Of a stretch of 64,000 bases of DNA, positions 9,553-18,189 are shown piece after piece (position 1 is the first letter of the stretch; each line of letters begins with the position of its first letter). The position numbers were made by a program, and so were the translations under genes. This DNA comes from Paenibacillus mucilaginosus 3016 (lineage in GTDB: Bacteria > Bacillota > Bacilli > Paenibacillales > NBRC-103111), in the NCBI RefSeq assembly GCF_000250655.1, contig NC_016935.1, positions 8,645,501 through 8,709,500 of the forward strand. Reading direction: 5' to 3'. Below the pieces are notes generated by a model. It was not told the DNA's origin, did no database searches, and was given only the letters and a program-made list of their open reading frames with translations.

Positions 9553-9597
9553 AAAAAAAGAGCCCGAAAGCACGGGATCGTCCAGTCCCGCGCTCTC
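9553..9597 (-). terminator. Terminator of hxlAB
   Basis: Minus strand: GAGCGCGGGA stem, imperfect return GTGCTTTCGGGCTC, and seven T, 37 nt after the hxlB stop. Confidence 0.7.
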
Positions 9598-9633
9598 AAA
9601 GGCTCCCAAGTCAATGATACGATCAAAACAAAT

Positions 9634-10203
9634 CTACTCCAGATTGGCATGACGGCCGTACATCGCCTGCGAATCAAGTCCCTGCTTCTCCATCAGCCGA
9701 AGCACCAGAGCATCGAGGAACAGCAGGAGCGTCTGCTCGTACAAGGACCCCATCGGCTGCACCGTGACGTAAGCTTCCCCCGTCCGGTCCTTCGGCGCCC
9801 CGGGCAGCGTCACCACGTCTCCCGATAATTGACCTATGGTCGAATCGGGCGTGATCGTCACCGCTGCGAGGGCTGCCCCCAGGCTTTTGGCCTTGGCCGC
9901 CATCGATACCAGACTCTTCGTCTCTCCCGAGCCGGAACCGATGAGGAGCAGATCGTCCCGGGTCATGCCCGGTGTCACCGTCTCGCCTACGACATATGCC
10001 TGAAAGCCCATCTGCATGAGACGCATGGCGAAAGCGCGCATCATAAGGCCCGAACGGCCGGCGCCGGCCACGAAGATATGCCTCGACCGCAGAATCCGGT
10101 CAGCCAGCCGCTCCGTTTGCTCCCCGGATATGCGGCCGGCCGTCTGCTGCAGCTCCCCGATTATCCGGTCCAGGTGCGGTACTTGCAGCTCTGGGCCCGC
10201 CAT
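9634..10203 (-). CDS. hxlB: 6-phospho-3-hexuloisomerase
   Basis: A 189-residue SIS-domain protein. HIFVAGAGRSGLMMRAFAMR (about 42-61) and DDLLLIGSGSGETKS (about 83-97) form the sugar-phosphate site of the HxlB family. It converts hexulose-6-phosphate to fructose-6-phosphate, the second step of the ribulose-monophosphate pathway that fixes and detoxifies formaldehyde. It starts one base after the hxlA stop, so it is translationally coupled. Length fits the family (about 185). Confidence 0.93.
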   Translation of the reverse strand: MAGPELQVPHLDRIIGELQQTAGRISGEQTERLADRILRSRHIFVAGAGRSGLMMRAFAMRLMQMGFQAYVVGETVTPGMTRDDLLLIGSGSGETKSLVSMAAKAKSLGAALAAVTITPDSTIGQLSGDVVTLPGAPKDRTGEAYVTVQPMGSLYEQTLLLFLDALVLRLMEKQGLDSQAMYGRHANLE

Positions 10204-10204
10204 C

Positions 10205-10837
10205 TCAGGCTCCCTTGATCAGCTGCTGCATCTGTGCTGCGGCCGCTTTCTTGTCTGCCTCGCCAGTGATGCCGCCGCCCACAATCACCAGGTCCGGCCC
10301 GGCCGCGACGACCTCCGGCAGCGAAGCCAGCTTGATCCCGCCGGCAACGGCCGTCTTCGCGTTCTTCACAACGCGCTTGATCGTCAGGAAATCCTCGAAT
10401 GAGTTTTTGCCGGCCGCCTGCAGGTCATACCCGGTGTGGACGCAGATATAGTCCACGCCCATCGCGTCCACTTCCTTCGCCCGCTCCTCCAGATTCTTCA
10501 CGGAGATCATGTCCACCAGGATCTTCTTGCCAAGCCTGCGGGCTTCCTCCACGCCGCCCCGGATCGTTGCGTCTTCCGCAGCGCCCAGGATCGTGACGAT
10601 GTCCGCTCCCGCTTCGGAAGCCTTCATGACCTCGTAACCGGCCGCGTCCATCACCTTGAGATCGGCGAGCACCTGCAGGTGCGGGAACGCCTCTTTGATT
10701 TCTTTGACGGCGCGCAGCCCTTCGTTAATGACCACCGGTGTGCCGATCTCGACAATGTCGATGTACGCCTCGACTTCCTGTACCACTTTCTTCGCTTCCG
10801 GAATATCGACAAGATCCAATGCCAACTGCAGTTTCAT
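10205..10837 (-). CDS. hxlA: 3-hexulose-6-phosphate synthase
   Basis: A 210-residue TIM-barrel protein of the orotidine-phosphate decarboxylase superfamily. The start MKLQLALDLVD, the active-site segment LADLKVMDAAGYEV (Asp-x-Lys-x-x-Asp, about 58-71) and the phosphate-binding VVGGGITGE near the end are all typical. It adds formaldehyde to ribulose-5-phosphate. It leads the hxlAB operon, with GGGAGGTATTCTT before the ATG, and is preceded by a weak promoter and HxlR-type operator. Confidence 0.95.
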   Translation of the reverse strand: MKLQLALDLVDIPEAKKVVQEVEAYIDIVEIGTPVVINEGLRAVKEIKEAFPHLQVLADLKVMDAAGYEVMKASEAGADIVTILGAAEDATIRGGVEEARRLGKKILVDMISVKNLEERAKEVDAMGVDYICVHTGYDLQAAGKNSFEDFLTIKRVVKNAKTAVAGGIKLASLPEVVAAGPDLVIVGGGITGEADKKAAAAQMQQLIKGA

Positions 10838-10882
10838 AAGAATACCTCCCGAGGATGATGGTGATCTGCTTGGAATGTTTTC

Positions 10883-10952
10883 ATTGTAGTAGCATGCATT
10901 CGATTGCGAAAGTACGCACTATTTTGTAACGTAGTACCCGTAAGGATACTAC
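10883..10952 (-). promoter_or_regulatory. hxlAB promoter with HxlR operator
   Basis: A 22-bp interrupted palindrome at 10931-10952 has half-sites GTAGTACCC and GGATACTAC (forward strand). A further TAGTGCGTACT-like half-site lies between it and the promoter. The -10 is TACAAT (complement of 10883-10888). The -35 17 bp upstream is very poor (TTTCGC). A weak -35 with operator upstream fits activation, as known for B. subtilis HxlR. The link to HxlR is inference from position and neighbour. Confidence 0.65.
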
Positions 10953-10991
10953 GATGAACATGCCGGCCTGCGGTCATACCGCAGTCACAGC

Positions 10992-11024
10992 AAAAAAAGC
11001 CCCCAAACCCTGAGGTTTGGAGGC
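10992..11024 (-). terminator. Terminator of hxlR
   Basis: Minus strand: GCCTCCAAACC, TCA loop, GGGTTTGGGGGC and seven T, 6 nt after the hxlR stop. Confidence 0.9.
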
Positions 11025-11030
11025 CCTGCA

Positions 11031-11408
11031 TCAGCCGCCCTCGGAAGGGGCATGCTCCGCTTCGTCCGAAGGAAACCGCTCCCGGTGCCGCTCTCCCCAA
11101 GCCGACATCACATCGAGCAGCTCTTTGACCGTTATGCCGTATTCGGTCAGGGAGTATTCGACTTTGGGCGGCACCTGATGATAGATTTGCCGGTGGATAA
11201 TCCCGTCCTGCTCCAGCTCCCGCAGCTGCTGGGTCAGCATCTTCTGCGTGATGGACGGCATCTCGCGCTTCAGCTCCCCGAACCGCATGGTGCCATCGGT
11301 CAGATGACACAGAATCACCGGCTTCCACTTGCCGCCGATCACCTTCAGCGTCAGTTCAACCGACTGCTTGAACTTCAGATCTCCCAATTCCGCCCGCTCC
11401 TTTCGCAT
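11031..11408 (-). CDS. hxlR: HxlR-family transcriptional regulator next to hxlAB
   Basis: A 125-residue MarR-like winged helix. TLKVIGGKWKPVILCHL, the recognition-helix segment ITQKMLTQQLRELEQDGII and the wing VPPKVEYSLTEYG are the HxlR family signature. In B. subtilis HxlR activates hxlAB in response to formaldehyde. Here it is on the same strand, upstream of hxlA, with its own terminator, and the promoter region of hxlA carries a palindrome. The start is uncertain: ATG 11408 has a distant GGAAGG, while TTG at 11387 has AAGGAG 9 nt ahead. Confidence 0.88.
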   Translation of the reverse strand: MRKERAELGDLKFKQSVELTLKVIGGKWKPVILCHLTDGTMRFGELKREMPSITQKMLTQQLRELEQDGIIHRQIYHQVPPKVEYSLTEYGITVKELLDVMSAWGERHRERFPSDEAEHAPSEGG

Positions 11409-11626
11409 CCGGAGATACGATCCTTCCCTCCATTCCGCCTTGCATAGAATGGACCTAATATCGAATAATAACCTGGGCCCGGCTGGTTTTTCAATCCAAA
11501 TCGCATGTCCGAACCAGATCCCTCCTATCCCATATGAAGCCCAGGGACCACGGGGAGGAAACTTCTTCCTGGGAATGGTAGAATGAGAGGGTTAGAGATA
11601 ACTCATTGGAACAGGAGTGGTTGACC

Positions 11627-12346
11627 ATGGAACTCAAGAACAAAACCGCCATCATCACGGGCGCCGGCAAGGGAATCGGTAAAGCCGCAGCCATCGCCTT
11701 GGCCAAAGAAGGCGTGCACCTCGGCCTGATCGCCCGCAGCACCGGTGATCTGGAAGCTCTGAAGAGCGAGCTTCAGGGCACTTACGGGATCAACGTCTTC
11801 TACGCATCGGCCGATATCTCGAACCGCTCTGAAGTCGAAGCCGCAGTCCAAGGGCTGATCGGACAGCTCGGTTCGCTCGACATTCTCATCAACAATGCGG
11901 GGATCGCCAGCTTCGGCAAGGTAGCCGAGATGGACCCCGAGCAGTGGGAGCAGATTATCCGCACGAACCTTCTGGGCACGTACTATGTGACGCGCGCGGC
12001 GCTGCCTACCCTGCTCGAGCAGCAGAGCGGCAGCATCATCAACGTCGCCTCCACGGCCGGGGAACGCGGCTTTGCCACCGGCTCCGCCTACTGTGCGTCG
12101 AAATTCGCGGTCATGGGCTTCACCGAGTCCCTCTTCCAGGAGGTGCGCAAGTCCAACATCCGCGTAACCGCGCTCACCCCGAGCACCGTGAATACGGAGC
12201 TCGCTTCGAACGCCGGCCTGCCGATCGGCGATGAAGACCGGATGATGCAGCCGGAGGACGTGGCCGACCTGATCCTGGCTGCCCTGAAGCTGCCGGCCCG
12301 CGTATTCGTCAAGGCCGCCGGCATCTGGACAACCAACCCGCAGTAA
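11627..12346 (+). CDS. Short-chain dehydrogenase/reductase, FabG-like (239 aa)
   Basis: Rossmann start KTAIITGAGKGIGKAAAIAL with the TGxxxGxG motif, NNAG at about residues 86-89, catalytic Ser in IINVASTAG, and the YCASK catalytic Tyr/Lys pair (about 153-157). This is a classical SDR resembling 3-ketoacyl-ACP reductases of Bacillales, but the substrate is unknown. The ATG at 11627 has AGGAG 9 nt ahead and is preferred over 11606. It is divergent from hxlR. A terminator follows at 12437. Confidence 0.88.
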   Translation: MELKNKTAIITGAGKGIGKAAAIALAKEGVHLGLIARSTGDLEALKSELQGTYGINVFYASADISNRSEVEAAVQGLIGQLGSLDILINNAGIASFGKVAEMDPEQWEQIIRTNLLGTYYVTRAALPTLLEQQSGSIINVASTAGERGFATGSAYCASKFAVMGFTESLFQEVRKSNIRVTALTPSTVNTELASNAGLPIGDEDRMMQPEDVADLILAALKLPARVFVKAAGIWTTNPQ

Positions 12347-12436
12347 GGATCTGCCCTGGCCTAACGCGTCAACAGGATGCAGGTCTAACGGCAGCGCAGC
12401 GGCCGTACAGGCAGCATGGCTATCCAATCCTTTATC

Positions 12437-12462
12437 AGGGGCACCTTCGGGTGTCCCTTTTT
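12437..12462 (+). terminator. Terminator after the SDR gene
   Basis: GGGGCACC, TTCG tetraloop, GGTGTCCC and five T, about 90 nt after the SDR stop. Confidence 0.85.
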
Positions 12463-12582
12463 CGCAGTCATCTTTTGTCCCCCTGGAGAATAGGTTGTTT
12501 CATGTAGGCTGAAAGCGGTTAATTGTTTAGGCTGTTCTCTTCTTATCCTACTCTTCCATATAGGGCGAAAGGTGGTTTACTT

Positions 12583-14169
12583 GTGACCGAAGCGAATGGA
12601 AACCCGAATCAATCCCGACCCGAATCAGCGGAGAATACGCTCACGAACCGTCAGGGCCACCCGATCACCGACAACCAGAACACGCGCACGGTGGGCAGCC
12701 GCGGACCGACCACCATGGAGAACTACCACCTGCTTGAGAAAATCAGCCACTTTGACCGGGAACGCATCCCCGAGCGTGTCGTGCATGCCCGCGGTGCCGG
12801 GGCCCATGGGGTCTTCGAAGCCTACGGCAAAGTCGGCGAGGAGCCGGTATCGAAGTATACCCGCGCCAAGCTGTTCCAGGAAGCCGGCAAGCAGACGCCG
12901 GTGTTCGTGCGTTTCTCGACGGTTATCCACGGCGGCCATTCGCCCGAAACCCTCCGTGACCCGCGCGGCTTCGCCACCAAGTTCTATACGGAAGACGGCA
13001 ACTGGGATCTGGTGGGCAACAACCTCAAGATCTTTTTCATCCGCGATCCCCTGAAATTCCCCGATATGGTCCATGCCTTCAAGCCCGACCCGCTGACGAA
13101 CGCGCAGAGCATGGAGCGCTTCTTCGACTTCGTCTCGCTGAGCCCGGAAGCGACCCACATGGTTACGTTCATCTTCTCCCCCTGGGGCATTCCGGCCAAC
13201 TACCGTCAGATGCAGGGATCGGGTGTCAATACATACAAGTGGGTGAACGCGGAAGGCGACGCCGTGCTCGTCAAATACCACTGGGAGCCTCTCGGCCAGG
13301 GCATCAAGAACCTGCTCCAGAAGGAAGCCAGCGAGATTCAGGCGACCGAGTTCAATCATGCGACGCTGGACCTCTATCACGCGATCGAGCGCGGTGACTA
13401 TCCGGAGTGGGAGCTCTGCGTGCAGATCATGAGCGACGACGAGCATCCGGAGCTGGATTTTGACCCGCTCGACCCGACGAAGCTGTGGCCCGTGGATCAA
13501 TTCCCGTTCCTGCCCGTTGGCAAAATGACGCTGAACCGCAACCCCGAGGACTACTTCACGGAGGTGGAGCAGGCGGCATTCGGCACCGGCGTCCTCGTCG
13601 ACGGCCTCGACTTCTCAGACGACAAGCTGCTGCAGGGCCGCACGTTCTCCTACTCGGATACGCAGCGCTACCGCGTCGGAAGCAACTACCTGCAGCTGCC
13701 GATCAACGCGCCGAAGTCCCGTGTGGCGACGAACCAGAGCGGCGGCCAGATGCAGTACAAGGTGGACCGCGCGCCGGGTCAGAACCCGCACGTGAACTAC
13801 GAGCCGTCCTCTCTCGGCGGCCTGAAGGAAGCGCCGAAGAGCGGCAAGGAGCACGAGCCTCACTACGACGCGAAGCTCGTCCGCCAGAAGATCGAACGGA
13901 CGAACGACTTCGGCCAGGCCGGCGAGACGTACCGCTCATTCGAGGACTGGGAGCGCGACGAGCTGATCTCGAACCTGGGCAGCGCGCTCGCCACCTGCCG
14001 CGCGGACATCCAGGAGCGGATGATCGGCTACTTCACGCAGGCGGATGCCGACTACGGCAGACGCGTCGCGGAAGCGATCCGCCAGGCCGGTGGGGATACC
14101 AAGCCGCAGGGAACCGGCGCCGACCCGTCCAAAGCCGACAGCAAGGGACACGAAGCCGGGCCTTATTGA
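12583..14169 (+). CDS. katA: Heme catalase (528 aa)
   Basis: Monofunctional clade-type heme catalase that splits hydrogen peroxide. The catalytic His lies in VVHARGAGAHG (about residue 68), Asn in LVGNNLKIFF (about 145), and the proximal heme-ligand Tyr in FSYSDTQRYRVG (about 357). RFSTVIHGGHSPETLRDPRG is the family signature. The start is GTG at 12583, with AAAGGTGG 8 nt upstream; the open frame runs further upstream without a ribosome binding site. The C-terminus adds a short Lys/Asp-rich tail. No clear PerR box was found upstream. Confidence 0.95.
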   Translation: MTEANGNPNQSRPESAENTLTNRQGHPITDNQNTRTVGSRGPTTMENYHLLEKISHFDRERIPERVVHARGAGAHGVFEAYGKVGEEPVSKYTRAKLFQEAGKQTPVFVRFSTVIHGGHSPETLRDPRGFATKFYTEDGNWDLVGNNLKIFFIRDPLKFPDMVHAFKPDPLTNAQSMERFFDFVSLSPEATHMVTFIFSPWGIPANYRQMQGSGVNTYKWVNAEGDAVLVKYHWEPLGQGIKNLLQKEASEIQATEFNHATLDLYHAIERGDYPEWELCVQIMSDDEHPELDFDPLDPTKLWPVDQFPFLPVGKMTLNRNPEDYFTEVEQAAFGTGVLVDGLDFSDDKLLQGRTFSYSDTQRYRVGSNYLQLPINAPKSRVATNQSGGQMQYKVDRAPGQNPHVNYEPSSLGGLKEAPKSGKEHEPHYDAKLVRQKIERTNDFGQAGETYRSFEDWERDELISNLGSALATCRADIQERMIGYFTQADADYGRRVAEAIRQAGGDTKPQGTGADPSKADSKGHEAGPY

Positions 14170-14209
14170 TCCGCCGCGCCCGGGTCCGTGTCCGGAGAGA
14201 CGGAAGAAG

Positions 14210-14238
14210 GCCGCAAGCACACTGCTTGCGGCTTTTTT
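14210..14238 (+). terminator. Terminator of katA
   Basis: GCCGCAAGCA, CACT loop, GCTTGCGGC and six T, 40 nt after the catalase stop. Confidence 0.92.
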
Positions 14239-14468
14239 GGCGCTGAGTGGGAGAAGATAACAAACCGGCAGAGGAACAGGCATGTGCTATCCCCTAGGCG
14301 TCCGACGGTGTACGGCAGGATATGTCGGTATGGGGGCGACAATCACGCCCCGGGCCCCTTGCTCCCCCCTGCTTCCCGGTGTATGATGACCAAAGAACCA
14401 TACTGCGGCAGTATCCATATACAGAGCAGCCTCCGGACAACCCGGGGCGCACACGGAAGGGTGGATTT

Positions 14469-15261
14469 ATGTCTTACAAAATCGTGTTTTTCGATATCGA
14501 CGGTACGCTGGTCAACGAAGAGAAGGTTGTGCCGCAGGACACCATTGATGCGGTCCGCGAGCTGAAGGCAAGCGGCGTGGAGCCGGTCATCGCGACGGGA
14601 CGGGCCCCTTACTTCTTCCGCCCGCTGCTGGAACAGCTGGGACTGGAGTCGTTCGTCAGTCTCAACGGCGCCTATGTCGTGTACAAGGGCGAAGCGCTCT
14701 ACTCCCGCGTGATTCCCAAGACAAGCCTGCAGCTGCTCGTCGAGCATGCGGCGAAGAACAATCATGCGCTGGTATTCCAAAGCCATGAGGCGTTCTTCAC
14801 GAACAGCCAGGAGCACCAGCATGTCTTCGACTCGGTCGCATCGCTGAAGGTGAACCAGCCCGGCTACGATCCGGACTACTGGAAGACGGCGGATATTTAC
14901 CAGGCATTCCTGCACTGCAGCGCCGAGGAACGAAGCCCTCTACAAGGATGTGCTGGCCGACCTGCAGCTGGTCCGCTGGCACCCGTCCGCGATGGACGTG
15001 CTTCCGGTGGGCGGCTCCAAGGCCCAAGGCATCCAGGCGCTCCTCGCGCATCTCGGCATCCCGCCGGAGGAAGCCGTGGCGTTCGGCGACGGCCTCAACG
15101 ACAAGGAAATGCTTAAGTACGTAGGCCTCGGCATTGCCATGGGCAACTCCAATCCGGAGCTGCTGCCCTATGCGGACTTCGTGACCGCCCACGTCGACGA
15201 GAGCGGCATCCGCAAAGGCCTGGAGCATGCGGGCCTGCTACCTGCTGCGAGCCGCGCCTAA
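14469..15261 (+). pseudogene. Cof-type HAD phosphatase, frameshifted
   Basis: HAD hydrolase start IVFFDIDGTLVNEE (nucleophile Asp motif I), VIATGRAPYF (motif II region) and a Cof-type cap run in one frame to about 14930. The rest, ALYKDVLADLQLVRWHPSAM, then GGSKAQGI and VAFGDGLNDKEML (motif IV), lies in the next frame from 14932 to 15261. Removing one base near 14931 restores one ~263-residue protein of normal Cof length. The ATG at 14469 has a GGAAGGGTGG ahead. It is either a true frameshift or a sequence error. The intact enzyme would be a cytoplasmic sugar-phosphate or flavin-phosphate phosphatase. Confidence 0.85.
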
Positions 15262-15284
15262 GCCCCCGATTCGACAAGCATAGA

Positions 15285-15324
15285 AGCCCTGCCCCGGGAG
15301 ATCTTCTCCAGGGCAGGGCTCTTT
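15285..15324 (+). terminator. Terminator after the HAD gene
   Basis: AGCCCTGCCC pairs perfectly with GGGCAGGGCT; only a short CTTT follows, so strength is uncertain. Confidence 0.6.
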
Positions 15325-15472
15325 GGCATGTAAAGCGGGCACCTGCGACGGCCGTTTCTTCCGGCGAATATCGTTAACAGCCGATCTTCCCCTACTGTCC
15401 CGGGAAGGGACAGCCATATCATAAGAGAGTATGGAATCCTATAGAATGATCATTCACGGAGGAATGCCTTAT

Positions 15473-16240
15473 ATGAGTCTCGGTGCTTACGGAACACTCT
15501 GCACGGAAGTTTATGATCTGACGAAGCCGGTTGGACAGTCGATCGGCGGGGACCTTGAGTATTACAAGGAACGGCTTCGCTCCTGCCGGGGACGCATTCT
15601 CGAAGCCATGTGCGGCTCCGGGCGCCTGCTGATCCCGCTGGCCGAGGCCGGCCTTGCCGTCGACGGTATCGACGAATCGCCTCAGATGCTCGCCTCCTGC
15701 CAGGGGCGCTGCGAGGAGAGGGGCCTGACCCCCCGCCTCTTCCAAGGGAAGCTCCAGGAGCTGTCCCTATCCTGCCTCTATGAGGCCATCATAGTGCCTG
15801 CGGGCTCCTTCCTGCTCATCGAGGACCGGGAGGAGTCGGTGGACGTGCTCCGCCGCTTCCACGACCATCTGATGCCGGGCGGCCGGCTGATCCTGGATCT
15901 CGAGATGCCGGACCTCCAGAGCCTGAAGACCGGCTCGACCGGCATGTCCACGTTCCCTCATCCCGACGGTACGGTGATTACGATGGAGAGCCGTACTGTG
16001 GAGGCCGATCTCTACCGTCAAGTGGTAGTGACCCACCTCCGGTACGAGAAATGGCGGCAGGGCTCCCTGGTCGCATCGGAGCTGCAGCGGCTCGCGCTGC
16101 GGTGGTTCGGGATCGAGGAGTTCCGGATGCTGCTGGAGAACACCGGCTTCTCGAAGGTCACCGTCTCCGCCGATTACGAGTACGGCAGGGCTCCGTCCCA
16201 CCACCGGCAGATCTTCACCTACGAAGCCAACCGGAACTAG
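15473..16240 (+). CDS. Class I SAM-dependent methyltransferase (255 aa)
   Basis: Motif I ILEAMCGSGRLLIPLAEAG (about residues 42-60), acidic motif II DGIDESPQML, and the post-II segment MPGGRLILDLEMPD define a Rossmann methyltransferase. The acceptor is not predictable. The ATG at 15473 has GGAGG 10 nt ahead and is preferred over 15431. It ends ITYEANRN-like with no extra domain. Convergent with the gene at 16315. Confidence 0.82.
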   Translation: MSLGAYGTLCTEVYDLTKPVGQSIGGDLEYYKERLRSCRGRILEAMCGSGRLLIPLAEAGLAVDGIDESPQMLASCQGRCEERGLTPRLFQGKLQELSLSCLYEAIIVPAGSFLLIEDREESVDVLRRFHDHLMPGGRLILDLEMPDLQSLKTGSTGMSTFPHPDGTVITMESRTVEADLYRQVVVTHLRYEKWRQGSLVASELQRLALRWFGIEEFRMLLENTGFSKVTVSADYEYGRAPSHHRQIFTYEANRN

Positions 16241-16314
16241 CGGTGCCGGGGAGGCCGCTCTCCTCTCCAGCCGACAGAGAAGCTCCCGAGCCCACGCTGT
16301 GCAACGGAAGGAAG

Positions 16315-17229
16315 CTACTCGGCCTCCTCCGCCGGAGCCGCCAGGGTGCCGAAGAAGGCCAGGTCGCTCAGCTTGTACGTCTGGCCCGACTTCACAAACT
16401 TGAATTCCACCGATACCAGGGTACCGGCCTCGTCACCCGTATGCACCTGGTAATGAAGCGTTACTCCTTCGGTCGCATCATAGCCTGACGTCCTGTCCGG
16501 GAAGTCCCTGCTGTTCAGCACGGCCAGTACCTCTTCCGTGCTCTCTTTGACCTCCTTCAAGGGCATTCGCCCGCGTGTCAGCTCCAGTCCGCTGCTCACC
16601 CGCCGGTACACATCCGCAGGACTTCCTGCCGCTTTCCCTTCCGGATAAACCTTGTACACGTACTCCCTCAGCTTCTCATCCGTATTCATCGTCCGCAGCG
16701 CATAGATATAGGTGTCCAGCCCTTCCCTGGCTGCGGTCTTGTACTCGTCGAAGATCTTCGACGGGGCGGTATCCGCCGGATACGTGACCGGAGGCTCGCC
16801 GGCGGATTTCTCTTCGGTTGTCTTCTCCACCTCATCTGCTCCATTGTCGCTTTGAGGAGACGGCCCCTTTTTCGGTGCTTTCACTTCGGAAGCCTCAGGC
16901 TCGTCCAGCTCTGCCGGGCCCGCCTCCTTGGCCGCGGAGGTAATGACCACCGTCTCCGTCGCCTCCTCCCAGCGCACCTTGGCGCCGAGCGCCTCGGCGA
17001 GCGGCTTGGCCGGCACATAGGAACGGCCTTGATAGACGATCGGCGCGAGCTCCTCTTTCCCGTCAGGGTCGGAGAGATCAACAGGAGCTCCATCCACCTC
17101 CAGCTTCATCTTCTGGTTCAGATGGGCTGAGATTTTCTTGATCGCATCGTCAGCATAGGCTCCGCTCACAAAGCCCAGCGTCAGGGTCAGAGCCAGCCCG
17201 CCTGTGATGACCATGTTCCGCTTGTTCAC
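16315..17229 (-). CDS. Secreted stalk-domain (copper amine oxidase N-terminal-like) protein (304 aa)
   Basis: A GTG start with GAGGAGGAG ahead, then a signal peptide (MVITGGLALTLTLGFVSG, cut near AYA-DD). Residues about 41-97 form a stalk domain: MKLEVDGAPV, APIVYQGRSYVPAKPLAEALGA and WEEATETVVIT. An acidic Lys/Glu/Pro-rich linker (about 100-150) leads to a C-terminal domain of about 145 residues that I do not recognise. Such domains are common in exported Paenibacillus proteins. The role is unknown; the cell location is outside the membrane. Confidence 0.8.
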   Translation of the reverse strand: MNKRNMVITGGLALTLTLGFVSGAYADDAIKKISAHLNQKMKLEVDGAPVDLSDPDGKEELAPIVYQGRSYVPAKPLAEALGAKVRWEEATETVVITSAAKEAGPAELDEPEASEVKAPKKGPSPQSDNGADEVEKTTEEKSAGEPPVTYPADTAPSKIFDEYKTAAREGLDTYIYALRTMNTDEKLREYVYKVYPEGKAAGSPADVYRRVSSGLELTRGRMPLKEVKESTEEVLAVLNSRDFPDRTSGYDATEGVTLHYQVHTGDEAGTLVSVEFKFVKSGQTYKLSDLAFFGTLAAPAEEAE

Positions 17230-17369
17230 CTTACTCCTCCTCGTATATTACATTTTATGGAATTATACTTATTTAGTGTAAAATAATCCCTCGGACCAGG
17301 CAACCCTAAATTGAATGGATAGGTTCTCCTTCTGCCGATCCCCCAATCCTGAGCCATGCCGGAGATACG

Positions 17370-17409
17370 AAAAAAGCCCCTCTCCTCCCGGGCAGGGAAG
17401 AAAGGGGCT
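17370..17409 (-). terminator. Terminator of the amino-acid ABC operon
   Basis: AGCCCCTTTCTTCCC pairs with GGGAGGAGAGGGGCT, followed by six T on the minus strand. Confidence 0.9.
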
Positions 17410-17454
17410 GCACTTCTGTCTTATCTTACGGCAAGGCCTTGGGAGGCGCATGTA

Positions 17455-18189
17455 CTATACACTCGAGCTCAGAATCTTGCCGAGAAACGCCTGCGTCCGC
17501 TCGTGCTTCGGGGCATCGAACAGCTCGGAGGGAGGCCCCTCCTCGAGAATATAGCCGCCGTCCATGAAGATGACCCGGTCGGCCACTTCGCGGGCAAACC
17601 CCATCTCGTGCGTAACGACCACCATCGTCATTCCCTCGCGGGCGAGCTCTTTCATAACGAGCAGCACTTCGCCGACCATCTCGGGGTCGAGGGCCGAAGT
17701 CGGCTCGTCGAACAGCATCACCCCGGGGTTCATGGCCAGCGCCCGGGCGATCGCCACCCGCTGCTGCTGCCCGCCGGAGAGGCGGTCCGGATACTCATCG
17801 CGCTTCGACTCCAGGCCGACCTTGCGGAGAAGCTCCATCGCCTGTTTCTCATTCTCGGCTTTGTCCCGCTTCTTGACATACTTCGGCGCGAGCATGATAT
17901 TCTCCAGTACCGTCAGATGGGGGAAGAGGTGAAAATGCTGGAACACCATGCCGACCTGCTCCCGCAGGGTATCGATATCCGTTTTCGGGGAGGTGACTTC
18001 CGTCTCTCCGATGCGGATCGTGCCCGAAGTCACTTCCTCGAGCAGGTTCAGGCACCGCAGGAAGGTGCTTTTGCCTGAACCCGAGGGCCCGATGACGCAT
18101 ACCACTTCCTTCTCCCGGATGGTGGTCGAGATATCCCGCAGCACCTCAAGCGAGCCGAAGCGCTTCTTCAAATTCTGCACCGTAATCAT
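17455..18189 (-). CDS. glnQ: Polar amino-acid ABC transporter ATPase (GlnQ type, 244 aa)
   Basis: Walker A GPSGSGKST (about 33-41), Q-loop VFQHFHLFPHL, signature LSGGQQQR, Walker B VMLFDEPTSALDP and H-loop VVTHEMGFA. It powers import of a polar amino acid, probably glutamine or a similar one; the exact substrate is not certain. The ATG at 18189 overlaps the permease stop as ATGA, which overrides the longer open frame to 18276. Last gene of a three-gene operon. Confidence 0.92.
   Translation of the reverse strand: MITVQNLKKRFGSLEVLRDISTTIREKEVVCVIGPSGSGKSTFLRCLNLLEEVTSGTIRIGETEVTSPKTDIDTLREQVGMVFQHFHLFPHLTVLENIMLAPKYVKKRDKAENEKQAMELLRKVGLESKRDEYPDRLSGGQQQRVAIARALAMNPGVMLFDEPTSALDPEMVGEVLLVMKELAREGMTMVVVTHEMGFAREVADRVIFMDGGYILEEGPPSELFDAPKHERTQAFLGKILSSSV

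Noticed and set aside
12480..12582. PerR box search ahead of katA
   Set aside because: No TTATAAT-N-ATTATAA-like match; the nearest AT-rich stretch does not fit.
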